This document shows positions 60,497-64,000 of a stretch of DNA of 64,000 bases, piece by piece (the stretch's first letter is position 1; each line of letters opens with the position of its first letter). Below the pieces are notes generated by a model. It saw nothing but the letters and a program-made list of their open reading frames with translations. It had not been told where the DNA came from and did no database searches. A program made the translations under genes and the position numbers. Source of the stretch: Acinetobacter ihumii (GTDB lineage Bacteria; Pseudomonadota; Gammaproteobacteria; Pseudomonadales; Moraxellaceae); NCBI RefSeq assembly GCF_900625095.1, contig NZ_LR130760.1:1541354-1605353 (forward strand). Reading direction: 5' to 3'.

Positions 60497-63412
60497 ATGT
60501 CTGACGCGAACGCACCATCTGCTCAAAACATTGCGACCACTTATGATCCGACTGAGATTGAAAAAAAGTGGTATCAAACTTGGGAACAACAGGGTTACTT
60601 TAAACCATCTGGTCAGGGCGAATCATTTTGTATCATGATTCCACCGCCGAATGTCACAGGTAGCTTGCACATGGGGCATGGTTTTAACAATACCATTATG
60701 GATGCCCTCACCCGCTACAACCGTATGATGGGTAAAAATACCTTATGGCAACCGGGAACAGACCATGCAGGCATTGCCACGCAAATGGTGGTTGAGCGTC
60801 AATTGGCAGCACAAAATGTCAGCCGTCATGATTTGGGTCGTGAGCAATTTATCGACAAAGTCTGGGAATGGAAAGAACAATCAGGTGGCACCATTACCAA
60901 ACAAATCCGTCGTTTAGGTTCATCGGTCGATTGGTCACGTGAACGCTTTACCATGGACGAAGGTTTATCCAATGCGGTCAAAGAAGTCTTTGTTCAACTG
61001 CACGAACAAGGCCTGATCTATCGTGGCAAACGCTTGGTCAACTGGGATCCAAAACTACAAACGGCACTATCTGACCTTGAAGTTGAATCAGTTGAAGAAA
61101 AAGGTTCGTTATGGCATTTCAAATATTTCTTTGAAGACAAATCCCTTAAAACCCAAGATGGCAATGATTATCTCGTCGTTGCAACCACACGTCCTGAAAC
61201 CTTATTAGGTGATAGCGCGGTTGCGGTACATCCTGAAGATGAGCGCTATCAACACTTAATTGGCAAAAACATCGTATTGCCGATTACAGGTCGTTTAGTG
61301 CCGATCGTTGCCGATGAATATGTCGAAAAAGAATTTGGTACAGGCTGTGTCAAGATTACGCCTGCGCATGACTTTAATGACTATGACTTAGGCAAACGTC
61401 ATGACTTGCCGATTATTAATATCTTCAATAAAAATGCCGAAATTTTGGCTGATTTTGAATTTATTGCCAAAGCAGGCGAACAGATCTCCGCGACGATTGC
61501 AGCTCCAACTGACTATATTGGTTTAGAGCGTTTTGCTGCACGTAAAAAACTGGTGGCTCAAGCGGAAGCCGGAGGCTGGTTGGATCAGATTCAACCTTAT
61601 GACCTGAAAGCCCCACGTGGTGACCGTTCAGGTGTGATCGTTGAGCCATTATTGACCGATCAATGGTATGTAAAAATTGCACCACTTGCCAAACCTGCAA
61701 TTGAAGCAGTTCAAGACGGACGCATCAAATTTGTTCCAGAACAATACACCAACATGTATATGGCATGGATGAACAACATCCAAGATTGGTGTATTTCGCG
61801 TCAATTGTGGTGGGGTCATCGTATTCCTGCTTGGTACGATGCAGATGGCAATATTTTTGTGGGTCGTAACGAAGAAGAAGTTCGTGCCAAAAATAACATC
61901 CCTGATGATGTTACCCTACAGCAAGACGAAGATGTTCTGGATACTTGGTTCTCATCAGGTCTTTGGACATTCTCAACCTTAGGCTGGACGGGTGATGCCG
62001 CCAAAGATAAAGAAAACTATTTCTTAAACACCTTCCACCCGACCGATGTGTTGGTAACTGGTTTTGACATTATCTTCTTCTGGGTCGCACGAATGATCAT
62101 GCTGACCATGCACTTTATGAAGAATGATGACGGCACAGCGCAAGTACCATTTAAAACCGTGTATGTACATGGTTTGGTACGTGATGGCGAAGGTCAGAAA
62201 ATGTCAAAATCTAAAGGCAACGTGCTTGATCCTTTAGACTTGATTGACGGGATTGACCTAGAAAGTCTGGTGGCGAAACGTACTTTTGGTTTGATGAATC
62301 CAAAACAAGCCGAAAAGATTGAAAAATCGACTCGCAAGGAATTTCCAGAAGGTATTAATGCTTATGGTACCGATGCGGTACGTTTCACCTTCTGTGCGCT
62401 TGCCAATACAGGCCGTGACATCAAATTTGATTTGAAACGTGTCGAAGGCTACCGTAATTTCTGTAATAAAATCTGGAATGCAACTCGTTTTGTTCTGATG
62501 AATGTTGAAGGTCAAACCGTTGCTCAAGAAGCGCGTCCTGAGCTTTGGGAACTTCCTGAGCAATGGATCATCAGCCGTCTGCAAAAAGCAGAGCAAGCGG
62601 TGCATCAGGCATTTGCAACCTATCGTTTAGACCTTGCTGCACAGACCATTTATGACTTTATCTGGAATGAATACTGTGACTGGTATGTCGAGCTGACTAA
62701 GCCTGTTTTAAACGATGCCAATGTTTCAGAAGAGCGTAAAGCAGAAGTTCGCCGCGTGTTGCTTGCCGTGATGGAAGCGTCTTTACGCCTTGCACATCCG
62801 TTGATGCCGTATCTGACTGAAGAAATTTGGCAAACGCTTGCGCCAATGCTGGGTAAAGGCACAGCAGTTGGTCAACATACGATTATGACCGCGCAATACC
62901 CTGTGCCTGATACAGCAAAAATCAATGAACAAGCCGAAGCCGATATGCAATGGTTACAAAGTTTGATTGGTGCGGTACGTAATATTCGTGGTGAGATGGG
63001 CTTGGGTAATGCTCGTTTATTGCCTGTATTGCTGCAAAATATTTCAGATGCAGAACGTACTCAGATCGAGCGTATTGAATCGTTATTTAAAGCTTTGGCA
63101 AAAGTTGAAAGCATTGAATTTTTGACTAAAGATCAGGAACCACCGCTTTCTTCTTCAAGTGTGATTGGTCATGCGTCTGTATTTGTACCAATGAAAGGTT
63201 TGATTGATCCGAAAGCAGAGTTGGGTCGTTTGCAGAAAGACTTGGATAAAGTTCAAAAGCAGCATGATCAGATTGCCAATAAACTGGGCAATGAAGGTTT
63301 TGTAGCGAAAGCACCTGCGGCTGTGGTTGAAGGTGAAAAAGCCAAGTTGGCTGAATGTGCTGATCAGTTAAGCAAGATTAAAGCAAGTATGGAGCAGATT
63401 GCGGCGCTTTAG
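60497..63412 (+). CDS. valS: Valyl-tRNA synthetase
   Basis: A 971-residue class I aminoacyl-tRNA synthetase. The HIGH motif reads HMGH in [18 protein letters not shown], and KMSKS is in [10 protein letters not shown]. The CP1 editing domain that hydrolyses Thr-tRNA(Val) lies between them ([34 protein letters not shown]). The C-terminal anticodon-binding domain and coiled-coil tail ([43 protein letters not shown]) are intact. A terminator follows, and the AT-rich ATPase gene begins 73 bases later. Confidence 0.98.
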   Translation: MSDANAPSAQNIATTYDPTEIEKKWYQTWEQQGYFKPSGQGESFCIMIPPPNVTGSLHMGHGFNNTIMDALTRYNRMMGKNTLWQPGTDHAGIATQMVVERQLAAQNVSRHDLGREQFIDKVWEWKEQSGGTITKQIRRLGSSVDWSRERFTMDEGLSNAVKEVFVQLHEQGLIYRGKRLVNWDPKLQTALSDLEVESVEEKGSLWHFKYFFEDKSLKTQDGNDYLVVATTRPETLLGDSAVAVHPEDERYQHLIGKNIVLPITGRLVPIVADEYVEKEFGTGCVKITPAHDFNDYDLGKRHDLPIINIFNKNAEILADFEFIAKAGEQISATIAAPTDYIGLERFAARKKLVAQAEAGGWLDQIQPYDLKAPRGDRSGVIVEPLLTDQWYVKIAPLAKPAIEAVQDGRIKFVPEQYTNMYMAWMNNIQDWCISRQLWWGHRIPAWYDADGNIFVGRNEEEVRAKNNIPDDVTLQQDEDVLDTWFSSGLWTFSTLGWTGDAAKDKENYFLNTFHPTDVLVTGFDIIFFWVARMIMLTMHFMKNDDGTAQVPFKTVYVHGLVRDGEGQKMSKSKGNVLDPLDLIDGIDLESLVAKRTFGLMNPKQAEKIEKSTRKEFPEGINAYGTDAVRFTFCALANTGRDIKFDLKRVEGYRNFCNKIWNATRFVLMNVEGQTVAQEARPELWELPEQWIISRLQKAEQAVHQAFATYRLDLAAQTIYDFIWNEYCDWYVELTKPVLNDANVSEERKAEVRRVLLAVMEASLRLAHPLMPYLTEEIWQTLAPMLGKGTAVGQHTIMTAQYPVPDTAKINEQAEADMQWLQSLIGAVRNIRGEMGLGNARLLPVLLQNISDAERTQIERIESLFKALAKVESIEFLTKDQEPPLSSSSVIGHASVFVPMKGLIDPKAELGRLQKDLDKVQKQHDQIANKLGNEGFVAKAPAAVVEGEKAKLAECADQLSKIKASMEQIAAL

Positions 63413-63440
63413 GGTGTTGTTAATTTAATCTAATTTGTGT

Positions 63441-63468
63441 ATAAAGGGCTGATTATTCAGCCCTTTAT
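63441..63468 (+). terminator. Terminator of valS
   Basis: ATAAAGGGCTGA (63441-63452) and TCAGCCCTTTAT (63457-63468) form a perfect 12-bp stem with a TTAT loop and a short T tail. It separates valS from the next gene. Confidence 0.88.
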
Positions 63469-63485
63469 TACGTAATTAAGAAAAT

Positions 63486-64000
63486 ATGACTTTTATTACT
63501 CAGTTTCATTTTGATGAAAAAAATATCAATATATTACCTAATGAAAACTTTAAAAATACTAATGTTTTTACCGTAGTTATTGGAAAAAATTCAATTGGTA
63601 AAAGCAGGCTTTTAGGTTCAATTATTAGAGAAAATTTAAGCGAAGACTTTTTTATAAATAAAAAAGTTATCGCGATAACAAATACTTCATATAATAAATT
63701 TCCTAAAAATAAAGAAAATTTCATTAATTACACAAAGTTACTTCCATTCCCAACAAATGAATCAATTGGTGGTTATGGAATTAGTATTAACTCTTACTCT
63801 GATAGCGTAATAGAAAATTTTTTAAATTATAAAAAATCCAAAGAATTAAAAACAAAATTTAAATCAAATATTTACATGGATGTAAAAAAACTCACACCTA
63901 AACTTCTATTAAAAATAAAAGAAAATAGTAATTTTACTTACAATAAATTGGCTCAAGTTTTAAACTTTTTAAAACTTGATAACTCACTAATAATTATATT
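63486..64000 (+). CDS. Truncated ATP-binding protein (Walker A ATPase), cut by window end
   Basis: A reading frame open to the window edge (171 codons plus 2 nt). It begins MTFITQFHFDEKNINILP and has a Walker A loop VVIGKNSIGKSRLLGSI (G33 to S40, GxxxxGKS) at the position seen in ABC/SMC/OLD-type ATPases. Composition departs sharply from valS: the line 63781-63840 has only 12 G or C in 60, against 31 in 60 for 63301-63360, and AAA, AAT, ATA and AGA codons abound. Such AT-rich ATPases are common in acquired defence or restriction islands, but the C-terminal domains are beyond the window, so the class is not set. The ribosome-binding site is weak. The gene is separate from valS. Confidence 0.7.
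   Translation, partial: MTFITQFHFDEKNINILPNENFKNTNVFTVVIGKNSIGKSRLLGSIIRENLSEDFFINKKVIAITNTSYNKFPKNKENFINYTKLLPFPTNESIGGYGISINSYSDSVIENFLNYKKSKELKTKFKSNIYMDVKKLTPKLLLKIKENSNFTYNKLAQVLNFLKLDNSLIII

Overview
The window is chromosomal DNA of a gammaproteobacterium in the Moraxellaceae, almost certainly an Acinetobacter. The evidence is a complete adeIJK-type RND efflux operon, the gene order lolB-ispE-tRNA(Gln)-prs-rplY-pth, and AT-leaning core genes whose proteins read like Acinetobacter homologues. It is nearly all core genome. There is no insertion sequence, prophage, integron or CRISPR array. The one clear change in composition is at the far right edge, after valS, where a very AT-rich ATP-binding gene begins and is cut by the window end.

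Layout. 0.3-5.3 kb: small conserved genes (an unknown protein, an FKBP isomerase, YaeQ), a dicarboxylate symporter, a COG0523 GTPase and a small secreted protein. 5.5-10.2 kb: an orphan HExxH protein, nadE coupled to an unknown gene, and an outer-membrane porin. 10.3-11.9 kb: two elongator tRNA-Met genes with matching promoters, rnpB, a 2[4Fe-4S]-type ferredoxin and coaD. 12-16 kb: smpB, a flavodoxin-like protein, pgeF-rluD, and bamD divergent from them. 16.2-25.7 kb: dnaG, hemA, a TPR protein, lolB, ispE, four identical tRNA-Gln genes, prs, rplY, pth and panD. 25.8-31.3 kb: an FMN riboswitch with ribB, an HPP membrane protein divergent from a TetR regulator, a DUF1289 protein, trhO, a DedA protein and tpm. 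31.3-37.4 kb: two small conserved proteins, rpoD, a YbeD-like protein, lipB, an SCP2-like protein and an iron-type alcohol dehydrogenase. 37.6-48 kb: an APC permease, a flavodoxin/HxlR divergent pair, a VOC protein, trmL, cysG, serS, a lipoprotein, lolA, a pirin, rpmA-rplU. 48-58.7 kb: ispB, a COG4389 membrane protein, a PAP2 phosphatase joined to adeIJK, and two YbjQ-family genes. 58.7-64 kb: a short-chain dehydrogenase, an unknown protein, valS and the truncated ATPase.

Themes. Lipoprotein and outer-membrane biogenesis is well represented (bamD, lolA, lolB, a porin, the efflux lipoprotein AdeK), as are translation (valS, serS, rplU, rpmA, rplY, pth, smpB, tRNAs, rnpB, rluD, trmL, trhO) and cofactor supply (nadE, coaD, panD, ribB, lipB, cysG, hemA). 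Several regulatory elements can be read directly. Palindromes lie on or beside promoters in front of the PAP2-adeIJK operon, between the HPP and TetR genes, and between the flavodoxin and HxlR genes. The two tRNA-Met genes have near-identical promoters with GC-rich discriminators. A short hairpin repeat occurs in four copies, beside prs and at the end of cysG; its flanks are conserved while its stems covary.

The best candidate for something undescribed is the truncated ATPase gene at 63486-64000. It may be the first gene of an acquired island, but its system cannot be named from what is visible here.
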